40,741 nucleotides of DNA. Origin: Microcoleus sp. LEGE 07076 (GTDB lineage: Bacteria; Cyanobacteriota; Cyanobacteriia; Cyanobacteriales; Microcoleaceae). A program made the translations under genes and the position numbers. The notes under the pieces are model-generated. The model was not told the origin of the DNA, did no database searches, and saw only the letters and a list, made by a program, of their open reading frames with translations. The DNA lies in NCBI RefSeq assembly GCF_015207455.1, contig NZ_JADEWV010000039.1:1-40741 (forward strand). The letters are read 5' to 3'. This document shows positions 13,420 through 21,604 of this stretch, piece after piece. Position 1 is the stretch's first letter; the number at the start of each line of letters is the position of its first letter.

Positions 13420-15993
13420 ATGCAGTTAGTTAAATATATTACGATCGCCATTGTCAATGCTTTCGGTGTCGTCATCGGTATTATTTGGGTTGCTGTGCCC
13501 GCAACAGTGGCTCAACCTTCCCTCCACTACCAACTCGCACTCTCAGGGCGACAGTCAGACGGCGACACTCCGCAATCGCTCCCGGAACTCTACAAATTGC
13601 GCGATCGCCTCAAAGTAAAATTAGATAATCTTGCGAAAAATCCCGACAGCAGCCTGTTTTCCCCACAACATTATTGGAACCGCCAGCAATCGGAAAATTT
13701 GGCACAGCAACTCCAAAACGCTCAAATTCAGATTCAAACCGAAGAAAGAGCTAAAAATAATTGGGAAGACGCTGCTAAAATAGCCGCCAAAGCTGTCGTA
13801 ATTGGACGCACTTCTCAAGCTTCTCCTGCTACTTGGGAAGAGTCACAACGCCTGTGGGAAATGGCGCTAAACCACCTGCGACTCATTCCTCGCGATTCTT
13901 TTTTGGCCGAGCGGGCGATCGACAAAACCATCGAATATCAAGGAAACCTCACTGTCGCTACCTACGAATGGCAAGTAGCACGTTCTCAAGAGAAAATTAG
14001 AGCCGAGGAAGAACAAGTAAGAGAGCTAGCCAGAAAAGAGCAAGAGAAAAAAGAATTCGCCCGCCGAGAAATACAGAGAAAAGAACAAGAGAAAAAAGAA
14101 CTCGCCCGCCAAGAACGAGAAAAGCAAGAATTAGCCCGCCAAGAATTAATCCGCCAAGAACTAGAAAAACAAGAACTCGCCAGACAAGAATTAATCCGCC
14201 AAGAACGAGAAAAACAAGAACTCGCCCGCCAAGAATTAGAAAAGCAGGAATTAGCCCGCCAAGAACTCGCCCGCCAAGAACTCGCCCGCCAAGAATTAGA
14301 AAAGCAGGAATTAGCCCGCCAAGAACTCGTCCGCCAAGAATTAGAAAGAAATCAGCAAGCAACTCCTCAACCAACTCCTGAATCAACCGCAACTGCAACT
14401 CCCGCCCCTGTAGACCTCGCAGCCTCGCCGACCAACTTCTTCTTTGCGGGAGATACTAACAGAGACGGCGAAATTAATCAACTAGACGAAGCCGGAAAAG
14501 AACAATGGTCATTGTCTAGCGGGGCGCTAATTGCATTTAACGATCCCAAGAACGATCGCACAAAAATAGCCGCTTGGAAACAAACCAAAGTTAGCGTCCC
14601 CCGCCGCGCAGCCATGCTTTCTCAAGTTAACTTAACTTTGTCTGAAAACTTCAAAACCTCTCAATTATTTATCACTGCTGATAGTATCGCCAGCCCTCAT
14701 ATCAACGTTTTCCAGAAAATCGGCGATGGATGGCAAGCTGTAGATATATCCGGTACAAAACCCCTAGTTTTCAGCACGAATATTGTTTTAGGTGTCGAAG
14801 CTAAACAATTTGCCGATCGCAATTGGAGTGGCAAAGTCAATCTCAAAGCAACTGCCGAAAACAACGGTCAACAAATCGCCACCACCACAATCCAAATGGG
14901 TGTCAGTCCTTGGATAATACCAGCCAATACCGCACCAGTAACAGAAGTTCAAGTCAGCGACAGAGGGGCCGCCAACAGTGAATTTATCTCGCAACTAAAA
15001 CAAGCAGTAGAACCCACAGGCGCTCGAATAAAAATCATTCAGGGCGACAATGCTTGGATGCAAAATATTCAGAAAAACGGCTACGTTCAACTTCCCGATA
15101 AATCCGAGCTGCGTCAATTTAATGTAGCCATAAAAAGCAATCTGGAACCAGACCAAAACCAGCAGGCTAAATCAACTCAACAGCGGGATTTGAAAGTGTT
15201 TAAAGTTGGCAGTGTTCGGTCTTTAGACCCTGTTAATCAGTGGTCGGACGGATACGGAAATTTGCAAGTAACGCCACCGATTCCCGGATACCCAATGGGT
15301 CGAGTTTATTACGGGAATTCGGGGAATGTTAGTTTTAATCCAGAGGTACTTGATTTTATTCAAGCCCAAAGAATTCAAGGCCCCCCGGTGGATATTGATA
15401 CTTCTTGGCTTTTGACTCGTCAAGTCGATGAAATTATCAATTTTATTCCGAGTCAAACTTCAGGAAAATATGTAATGGCGATCGTCAGTCCAGAAGCAGG
15501 AGTTAGACTATTGGAAGAATTGGCAGGAAAAGGTTACGGCGATGTTACGATAAATCGCGGTTTGAGCAATGAAACTACAGTCAGCGCCGCTTTGAAAAAT
15601 CAAGCTTTAATTCAACATAATCTCAATTTGCAAAAGCAGAAACTCGATCCGATTTTAGAAAAGTTGAAAAGAGAGTTTTCCCTCGCAGACGACCAAATTA
15701 TTCAAGTTCCAGCCATGTTTGGCTACAGCGGTTATGCTTGGTGGCCGAATATGGTCAATTCGGTACCTGTCAACGGCAAGTTGTTAGTTTCCAATCCACG
15801 CGGGGCGATGATTGACGGCAGAGATTACACTCAAGAAAGATTGCGCCAACTGCTAATTCCGGGTGGTGTTAGTGTTAGTTTTCTGGATGATAGGTATTAT
15901 CAAGAATTGAAAGGAAACGTGCAGTCGGCGACGAATACTCTGAGGAAGCCAGAACCGCAGCCTTTTTGGCAGTCTTTGCCTAATAATTATTAA
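13420..15993 (+). CDS. Secreted peptidylarginine deiminase-like protein, probable pseudoenzyme
   Basis: 857 residues. A signal-peptide-like N-terminus (hydrophobic 5-30) precedes helical sequence and a long charged helix of 5-residue ARQEL-type repeats (about 190-311), a Pro/Thr linker, a Ca-binding-like loop DTNRDGEINQLDE (345-357) and a C-terminal protein-arginine deiminase (PAD) domain to the end. The PAD register is clear: AWMQN (545-549), GNLQVTPP, GYPMGRVYYGN, RQVDEIINFIPS (667-678), WWPNMVN (774-780) and NVQSATNTLRKP (833-844). At the catalytic sites known from human PAD4, Asp350 is Asn549, His471 is Gln668 and Cys645 is Ser836; only Asp473 is kept (Asp670). Citrullination is therefore unlikely. 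It stands alone between gene remnants and a toxin-antitoxin pair. Confidence 0.85.
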   Translation: MQLVKYITIAIVNAFGVVIGIIWVAVPATVAQPSLHYQLALSGRQSDGDTPQSLPELYKLRDRLKVKLDNLAKNPDSSLFSPQHYWNRQQSENLAQQLQNAQIQIQTEERAKNNWEDAAKIAAKAVVIGRTSQASPATWEESQRLWEMALNHLRLIPRDSFLAERAIDKTIEYQGNLTVATYEWQVARSQEKIRAEEEQVRELARKEQEKKEFARREIQRKEQEKKELARQEREKQELARQELIRQELEKQELARQELIRQEREKQELARQELEKQELARQELARQELARQELEKQELARQELVRQELERNQQATPQPTPESTATATPAPVDLAASPTNFFFAGDTNRDGEINQLDEAGKEQWSLSSGALIAFNDPKNDRTKIAAWKQTKVSVPRRAAMLSQVNLTLSENFKTSQLFITADSIASPHINVFQKIGDGWQAVDISGTKPLVFSTNIVLGVEAKQFADRNWSGKVNLKATAENNGQQIATTTIQMGVSPWIIPANTAPVTEVQVSDRGAANSEFISQLKQAVEPTGARIKIIQGDNAWMQNIQKNGYVQLPDKSELRQFNVAIKSNLEPDQNQQAKSTQQRDLKVFKVGSVRSLDPVNQWSDGYGNLQVTPPIPGYPMGRVYYGNSGNVSFNPEVLDFIQAQRIQGPPVDIDTSWLLTRQVDEIINFIPSQTSGKYVMAIVSPEAGVRLLEELAGKGYGDVTINRGLSNETTVSAALKNQALIQHNLNLQKQKLDPILEKLKREFSLADDQIIQVPAMFGYSGYAWWPNMVNSVPVNGKLLVSNPRGAMIDGRDYTQERLRQLLIPGGVSVSFLDDRYYQELKGNVQSATNTLRKPEPQPFWQSLPNNY
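14103..14342 (+). repeat. 15-bp repeat encoding an ARQEL-type single helix
   Basis: About 16 in-frame 15-bp units encode pentapeptides such as LARQE, LIRQE and LEKQE. The alternation of Arg/Lys and Glu at i to i+3/4 spacing suggests a stable single alpha-helix or coiled-coil stalk. The unit length keeps the frame when copy number changes. Confidence 0.8.
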
Positions 15994-16024
15994 TCGGGAA
16001 TTGGGAGTTGGGAATTGGTAATTT

Positions 16025-16087
16025 GTAGGGGCGGGTTTCACCAACAATACTCGCCTGTAACGAACAATCTCATAAACCCGCCCCTAC
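16025..16087. repeat. Inverted repeat GTAGGGGCGGGTTT
   Basis: Perfect 14-bp arms (16025-16038 and 16074-16087) enclose a 35-base loop. This is a common cyanobacterial intergenic palindrome and may end transcription of the deiminase-like gene. Confidence 0.75.
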
Positions 16088-16241
16088 CCAACCGTAAATC
16101 CCAACATACCTCCAAAACTTGCCTTCCTCTGCTAATATTTAGCAAAACTGTCCTAGGAGTTTAAGAGATGGCTACCCTGCAAAAAGCTCGATCGTTATAA
16201 TATAGATACGACATTCCCAGCAGCCAAACCCGCGATAGACT

Positions 16242-16568
16242 ATGACACTAAAAGAATTAGAACCGCAACTGCTTTCCCTGACTCCGCCTGAGAAAGCTCT
16301 AGCAATACAGATATTAGCTCAAAGTTTAGCCAACACCTGGCAGGGAATTGAAAAAACTCCCGGTACTGTCGGCGGTAATGCCAGGATTGCAGGCACTAGA
16401 ATTTCTGTTTGGGGACTGGTAGAGTCTCGCCGATTAGGTGCAACTGATGCTCAACTTTTAGCAGATTATCCGCATCTTAGCGCTAGCGACTTGAAAAATA
16501 CTTGGGCTTATGCTGAAGCATTTCCTGACGAGATTGAAGCAGCAATTAATTTGAACGATATAGATTAA
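16242..16568 (+). CDS. DUF433 antitoxin-like protein
   Basis: A 108-residue DUF433 protein. The N-terminal part (MTLKELEPQLLSLTPPEKAL) resembles cyanobacterial extended forms. The core has PGTVGGNARIAGTRISVWGL (about 41-60), then LLADYPHLSASDLKNTWAYA, the winged HTH-like DUF433 fold. DUF433 proteins are the proposed antitoxins of DUF5615 PIN-like toxins; the toxin gene follows after 4 bp in the same direction. The antitoxin-first order is typical. A second DUF433 gene is at 28047. Confidence 0.88.
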   Translation: MTLKELEPQLLSLTPPEKALAIQILAQSLANTWQGIEKTPGTVGGNARIAGTRISVWGLVESRRLGATDAQLLADYPHLSASDLKNTWAYAEAFPDEIEAAINLNDID

Positions 16569-16572
16569 CATA

Positions 16573-16917
16573 ATGGCAGGTTTGTATGCAGTTGAACAAT
16601 TCCCTTGGGTAGTAGTTGAATTACTTCGCGCTCTAGGTCACGATGTGCTTACCGTACAACAAGCCAGGAATGCAAATCTGGGCATTCCTGATGAAGATGT
16701 CCTGGCTTTTGCTGTTACAAAGGAACGGGCAGTTTTAACACTCAATAGAATCGATTTTATCCGACTGCACGCTTCACAACCCAACCATTCTGGTATCATT
16801 GTCTGTAAAGACGACCAACAAGACCGACAGAGGATGGCTGCACGAATTTCGGAGGCTATTGCTAATGTGGAAACACTCACAGGAATGCTGGTTCGAGTCA
16901 ATCGTCCATCTCGATAA
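16573..16917 (+). CDS. DUF5615 PIN-like toxin with altered acidic site
   Basis: A 114-residue DUF5615 protein: GHDVLTVQQARNANLGIPDE (about 22-41), VLAFAVTKERAVLTLNRIDF, then HSGIIVCKDDQQD. The family normally begins with a Leu-x-Ala-Asp-Glu stretch whose Asp is an expected metal-binding residue of the PIN-like site; here the segment is LYAVEQFP, with Val in place of Asp. The rest is full length. It forms a toxin-antitoxin pair with the DUF433 gene 4 bp upstream. Either the toxin is attenuated or this subfamily tolerates the change. Confidence 0.85.
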   Translation: MAGLYAVEQFPWVVVELLRALGHDVLTVQQARNANLGIPDEDVLAFAVTKERAVLTLNRIDFIRLHASQPNHSGIIVCKDDQQDRQRMAARISEAIANVETLTGMLVRVNRPSR

Positions 16918-17086
16918 ATATCAGATGTTTTAAAAGTTCGTAAATTTACGATCGCCCCAGCCGACAGATTCCTCGATCGAGTTTTTGGGCAGTTTGTCAA
17001 TAGCCTTGCGGTATTATTTTACTGCGGGCGATCGCACAGATCGCGTAAAATGCTAAATAGCAATCTTTATACGAGAATTTTATCCC

Positions 17087-18103
17087 ATGAGTGACGAAAT
17101 TGAAAAAAATAAAATATTGAGTCGGCAACCGGAAACAATTGGCAGTTTCGCGGCCGATTCCGCACCAGCAAAAACTCCCCTGAAAAATGCCGCGATCGAA
17201 GATGATTTAACAGTCACTTCTGAAGCAGCAGAAATTTCCATTGAAACACCCAAAACCGAAAATAGTTTAACTACAAATACCCCCATAAAAAGTCCGACAA
17301 AAAATGCCGTTATACAAGATATTTTTACTGCCAATCTTGAAACAGAAACAGAAACAATTCCAATTGCCAGCGAGGTCGTTGCGGAAAGCATTGACAGTGA
17401 AAATTATCCAACTAAACTCAATCAAACGGCAAATCCAGAACCGAAATCAGCTCAAAAGTGGCAAGTTTGGGCAGTTTTTATCAGCGGAATGTTAGTCGGT
17501 TCCGTACTCAGTCTCGGCAGTTTACTGGCGTGGAAAATGTATCAAGAAAGAGCGAATATTCAAATCAGACTGCCCGCTGACGTACCCCTCCCCCAAAGCC
17601 CAGCACCAGTGCCGGCAGCGCCCGCCAACCGCCTGCCGGGACTTCCCCCAGCACCGGGCACGGCACGGCCACCAGCAAGCGCACCGTCGCCCAATCCTAC
17701 TCAAATGCCCTCTCTCGCAGGTGTTCAGCCACTTGCTTCGCCGTTTCCCTTGCCTTCTTTTGCTCCTTCTCCTTCTCTTTCTCCTTCTCCCGCTGCGGTG
17801 GAAACCCCTGTAACTGAGCGAGTTAACTTTCAAGCCGGCGCTACCGGAGTTATTCTGAGAAATAGTTTGCGCGCCAACATATCCAAGCGCTACTTGCTCG
17901 ACTGCAATAGCGGCCAAAGCATGACAGTAAAGGTTCAAGAAGGTGATGTTAGCGCAGCAATTATTGCTCCTAACGGTGAAAAATTGGGTACTGCTGGTAG
18001 CACAGGTGAGTGGCAAGGTCAATTAGCCAGCAGCGGCGATTATACTATTGAAATTTCCGGCGATCGCCAAGCAAACTACGGAGTTAAAATTGAAGTCAAT
18101 TAG
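17087..18103 (+). CDS. Membrane-anchored Pro-rich protein with C-terminal beta-sandwich
   Basis: 338 residues. The N-terminal ~125 are acidic and low in complexity. One membrane segment follows (WAVFISGMLVGSVLSLGSLL, about 128-147). A Pro/Ala/Ser-rich linker (about 160-245) then leads to a C-terminal domain beginning VNFQAGATGVILRNSLRANI, with KRYLLDCNSGQSMTVKV and GDYTIEISGDRQANYGVKIEV. That domain resembles the PPC/PliG-type beta-sandwich found in secreted bacterial proteins. The predicted topology is cytosolic N-terminus and extracytoplasmic C-terminus. Function unknown; it lies between the toxin-antitoxin pair and the repeat region ahead of the PutA gene. Confidence 0.75.
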   Translation: MSDEIEKNKILSRQPETIGSFAADSAPAKTPLKNAAIEDDLTVTSEAAEISIETPKTENSLTTNTPIKSPTKNAVIQDIFTANLETETETIPIASEVVAESIDSENYPTKLNQTANPEPKSAQKWQVWAVFISGMLVGSVLSLGSLLAWKMYQERANIQIRLPADVPLPQSPAPVPAAPANRLPGLPPAPGTARPPASAPSPNPTQMPSLAGVQPLASPFPLPSFAPSPSLSPSPAAVETPVTERVNFQAGATGVILRNSLRANISKRYLLDCNSGQSMTVKVQEGDVSAAIIAPNGEKLGTAGSTGEWQGQLASSGDYTIEISGDRQANYGVKIEVN

Positions 18104-18137
18104 CAACTATAATTTGAGCGGGGGGCAATTGCAAAAG

Positions 18138-18414
18138 GGAGCATCAAGCGTGAGAGCTTTTTTAGTGCTGTCGCGAGCTCGCTACATATATTCCAATACG
18201 GTTCACTTAAGACAGATCACCCTGGCACCCCCGTTAAAAAGGGGGGGACAAGAAGCTCTTAAAGTCCCCCTACAACCAGGGGGATGCTGCAAGGGATCTC
18301 CGGGCATAAATAATGTTAAGTAAACCGTATTGACATATATTCGGCAAGCGAGGTTGCGGGAACTCGCGCGCTCAAAAAAAATGCTTTTCACATTGCGAAA
18401 GAGATGCTCCCGCT
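18138..18414. repeat. Palindromic repeat GGGAGCATC...GATGCTCCC, host of element C
   Basis: The left part starts GGGAGCATCAAGCGTGAGAG and ends GCGAGCTCGCT. The right part is its imperfect complement, starting AGCGAGGTTGCGG and ending GATGCTCCC. Element C with its target duplication sits exactly at the centre, so this palindrome was there first. Confidence 0.65.
18184..18342. mobile_element. Miniature inverted-repeat element C with 10-bp target duplication
   Basis: Terminal repeats CAATACGGTTCACTTAA (18194-18210) and TTAAGTAAACCGTATTG (18316-18332) match at 16 of 17 positions. They are flanked directly by the perfect direct repeat ACATATATTC (18184-18193 and 18333-18342). The 139-bp core has no coding frame and contains CCCCCGTTAAAAAGGGGG. 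A 10-bp duplication fits mobilisation by an IS4-like transposase supplied elsewhere; the family assignment is inferred. Confidence 0.88.
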
Positions 18415-18486
18415 GCCAAATATATCAAGCCGCCCCGATTGTCAATTACCAGTTACCAACTACCAACTACCAATTACTAATTACCA

Positions 18487-21459
18487 ATGGTCGCACAAGT
18501 ATCTCCAAGCACCTACGAAGCAAAAACTCAGGAAATAGCTCGACAAATCCTGAAGGCAACTCAAGACAAAAAGCGCTCGTTTTTCGGTCAACTGCAAGAC
18601 CAAATGCGCTGGGACGACAAACTGATGGATTGGGCAATGGCAAGCCCCGGACTGCGGGTGCAATTGTTTAGATTTATTGACTGTTTGCCCGCCCTCCGCA
18701 GCAAGCCGGAAATTGCCCGCCACTTGCAAGAATACCTGAGTGTGGAAGAGGTAGAATTGCCCGAAGCTTTGAAAAAATTGCTCAGCTTTGCTAACGCTGA
18801 TTCTGTCCCCGGTCAATTGGCGGCGACGACGGTTGCGCCTGCGGTGGAAACTTTGGCGCACAAGTATATTTCTGGGGAAAATATCAGGCAGGTAATTAAA
18901 ACCTTAGAGCGACTTCGCAAAGATAAAATGGGTTTTACAGTTGACCTTTTGGGGGAAGCTGTCATCACTGAAGCTGAGGCGGAGATTTATCTCAACCGCT
19001 ATTTGGAATTGATGGCGGAACTGGCGAATGCAGCGAAGAATTGGTCGCAGGTAGATGCCATTGACAAAGCTGACGGCGAAACTTTGCCGCGAGTGCAAGT
19101 ATCTGTCAAACTAACGGCTTTTTATTCTCAGTTTGACCCGCTGGATGCTAAAGGCAGCGAGGAGAAAGTCAGCGAGAAAATTCGCCTGTTATTGCGCCGC
19201 GCCCAGGAGTTGGGAACTGCTGTTCACTTCGACATGGAACAGTATGCCTACAAGAGTTTAACTCTCAGCATTCTGAAAGAGTTATTGTTAGAGGAAGAGT
19301 TTCGCAGTCGCACGGATGTTGGGATTACATTGCAAGCATATTTGCGCGACAGCAAACAAGATTTGCAAGATATTATTGCGTGGGCTAAAAAACGGGGCAA
19401 TCCGATAACTGTACGGCTGGTGAAAGGTGCTTATTGGGATCAGGAAACTATCAAAGCAATGCAGAAAGATTGGCCGCAGCCGGTCTACAACGACAAAGTT
19501 GTAACGGATGCGAATTTTGAAGCAATGACGCAGTTGCTGCTAGAAAATCACGAATATTTGTATGCAGCAATTGGCAGTCACAACGTGCGATCGCAAGCCA
19601 GGGCGATCGCCATTGCCGAAACTCTCAACATACCGCGCCGCCGCTTTGAAATGCAAGTCCTGTACGGCATGGGCGACAAATTGGCAAAGCTGTTGGTCGA
19701 TCGGGGTTATCGCGTCCGAGTCTACTGTCCCTACGGCGATTTGCTGCCGGGAATGGCTTATTTGATCCGCCGCTTGCTGGAAAATACCGCCAACAGTTCT
19801 TTCATCCGGCAAAGTTCCGAAGAAATGCCGATCGAACAATTATTAGCCGCACCAGTAGCCAACGGCAACGACCAGCTAGTTTACAGCAAAGTATTCCCCA
19901 ACGTTGCCGATACCGACTACGCCAATACCAAATTGCGGCAACAAGCAGAAACAGCCATCAAATCAGTGCGCGCCAACCTAGGTAAAACCTACTTACCGCT
20001 AATCAACGGCGAGTACCAAAATACCGAAACAACAGTTAACTCTCTCAACCCTTCCAACCCCGCAGAAATAGTCGGCAAAATCGGATTGATTTCCGAAGAA
20101 CAAGCAAAGATTGCCCTAGAATCAGCCAAATCTGCCTTTACCGGCTGGCGGAAAACCCCCGTGCGCCAGCGCGCCGGAGTCCTCCGCAAAGCAGCAGAAT
20201 TGATGGAACAAAAGCGGCACGAACTGTCAGCTTGGATGGTATTTGAAGTTGGCAAACCCGTCAAAGAATGCGATGCAGAAGTTTCCGAAGCCATAGATTT
20301 TTGTCGCTACTACGCCGACGAAATGGAAAGGTTGGAACAAGGAACAAACTACGACGTAGCCGGAGAAAACAACCGCTACACATATCAACCGCGCGGCATT
20401 TCTCTAATCATTTCTCCTTGGAATTTTCCCCTCGCAATTCCCGTCGGCATGACAGTTGCATCGCTAGTTGCAGGTAACTGTACCTTACTCAAGCCTGCGG
20501 AATTTTCCACAGTAATTGCTGCAAAGATAGCAGAGATTTTGCTAGAAGCGGGAATTCCCAAAGGCGTATTTCAATACGTGCCGTGCAAAGGTTCAACCGT
20601 CGGCGCTTACATGGTGAAACATCCCGACGTTCACATGATTACCTTCACCGGTTCTCAGGAAGTTGGCTGTCAGATTTATGCCCAAGCTGCGATTTTGCAA
20701 CCTGGCCAAAAACACCTGAAGCGAGTAATTGCGGAAATGGGCGGCAAGAATGCAATTATTGTCGATGAAAGTGCGGATTTAGACCAAGCAGTTGCAGGCG
20801 TAGTTTATTCGGCGTTTGGATATAGCGGTCAAAAATGTTCTGCTTGTTCGCGAGTAATTGTGGTCGAGTCGGTGTACGATACTTTTGTGGAAAGATTGGT
20901 AGAAGCCACGCGATCGCTCAATGTCGGCGCAGCCGAAAATCCCGGCACTCAAGTTGGGCCAGTCATCGATGCAACCGCCCAGTCGCGCATCCGCGAATAC
21001 ATCGAAATAGGCCGCGCCGAAGCCAAAATCGCTTTGGAAATGGCGGCACCCGAAACCGGTTATTTTGTCGGCCCAGTGATTGTGACGGAAGTATCCCCGA
21101 CTGCAACTCTCGCCCAAGAAGAAATTTTTGGCCCGGTGTTGTCGGTGATTCGGGCAAAAAATTTCAATGAAGCGATCGCAATTGCTAACGGTACAAACTT
21201 TGCTTTAACCGGCGGATTGTATTCTCGCACGCCTTCGCATATCGATCGCGCCCAAGCCGATTTTGAAGTCGGAAACCTGTACATAAATCGCGGAATCACC
21301 GGCGCAGTGGTATCGCGGCAACCCTTCGGAGGATTCAAACTTTCGGGAGTTGGTTCCAAAGCCGGCGGCCCGGATTATTTGCTGCAATTCCTCGAACCGC
21401 GCACAATAACCGAGAACATTCAACGACAAGGTTTTGCACCGATTGAAGGAGTGGATTAG
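18487..21459 (+). CDS. putA: Bifunctional proline dehydrogenase / P5C dehydrogenase
   Basis: A 990-residue fused enzyme converting proline to glutamate in two steps. The FAD-dependent proline dehydrogenase domain (about 120-440) shows RLVKGAYWDQE (310-320) and YLIRRLLENTAN (425-436), with the substrate-binding arginine pair. The P5C/aldehyde dehydrogenase domain (about 500-985) shows SPWNFPLAIP, FTGSQEVG, Glu750 in IAEMGGKN and catalytic Cys784 in GQKCSACSR, then EEIFGPVLSV. There is no N-terminal ribbon-helix-helix domain, so it is not a self-repressor like E. coli PutA. The start at 18487 follows an AT-rich heptamer-repeat stretch. Some annotations call it pruA. Confidence 0.93.
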   Translation: MVAQVSPSTYEAKTQEIARQILKATQDKKRSFFGQLQDQMRWDDKLMDWAMASPGLRVQLFRFIDCLPALRSKPEIARHLQEYLSVEEVELPEALKKLLSFANADSVPGQLAATTVAPAVETLAHKYISGENIRQVIKTLERLRKDKMGFTVDLLGEAVITEAEAEIYLNRYLELMAELANAAKNWSQVDAIDKADGETLPRVQVSVKLTAFYSQFDPLDAKGSEEKVSEKIRLLLRRAQELGTAVHFDMEQYAYKSLTLSILKELLLEEEFRSRTDVGITLQAYLRDSKQDLQDIIAWAKKRGNPITVRLVKGAYWDQETIKAMQKDWPQPVYNDKVVTDANFEAMTQLLLENHEYLYAAIGSHNVRSQARAIAIAETLNIPRRRFEMQVLYGMGDKLAKLLVDRGYRVRVYCPYGDLLPGMAYLIRRLLENTANSSFIRQSSEEMPIEQLLAAPVANGNDQLVYSKVFPNVADTDYANTKLRQQAETAIKSVRANLGKTYLPLINGEYQNTETTVNSLNPSNPAEIVGKIGLISEEQAKIALESAKSAFTGWRKTPVRQRAGVLRKAAELMEQKRHELSAWMVFEVGKPVKECDAEVSEAIDFCRYYADEMERLEQGTNYDVAGENNRYTYQPRGISLIISPWNFPLAIPVGMTVASLVAGNCTLLKPAEFSTVIAAKIAEILLEAGIPKGVFQYVPCKGSTVGAYMVKHPDVHMITFTGSQEVGCQIYAQAAILQPGQKHLKRVIAEMGGKNAIIVDESADLDQAVAGVVYSAFGYSGQKCSACSRVIVVESVYDTFVERLVEATRSLNVGAAENPGTQVGPVIDATAQSRIREYIEIGRAEAKIALEMAAPETGYFVGPVIVTEVSPTATLAQEEIFGPVLSVIRAKNFNEAIAIANGTNFALTGGLYSRTPSHIDRAQADFEVGNLYINRGITGAVVSRQPFGGFKLSGVGSKAGGPDYLLQFLEPRTITENIQRQGFAPIEGVD

Positions 21460-21557
21460 TTAGTTGACGGTTGACAGTTGTCATTAGTTATTAGTCATTG
21501 GTTAGCAGTTAATGATTCAACACTTTTGACTAATATACCTCTGGAATTATTGTTGTG

Positions 21558-21578
21558 GAACAGGCATCCTGCCTGTTC
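21558..21578. terminator. Hairpin GAACAGGC-ATCCT-GCCTGTTC
   Basis: A perfect 8-bp stem with a 5-base loop between the PutA gene and the glycosyltransferase gene, followed at a short distance by TTGCTTTTTT. It may terminate the upstream transcript; the sequence also resembles a widespread cyanobacterial intergenic repeat. Confidence 0.5.
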
Positions 21579-21604
21579 AAAACTTGCTTTTTTGGTGAGG
21601 TGTA

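Noticed and set aside
13997-14398. Hydrophobic Leu/Gly-rich minus-strand frame
   Set aside because: It is the antisense of the ARQEL-repeat coding region; the repeat makes the opposite strand open by chance.
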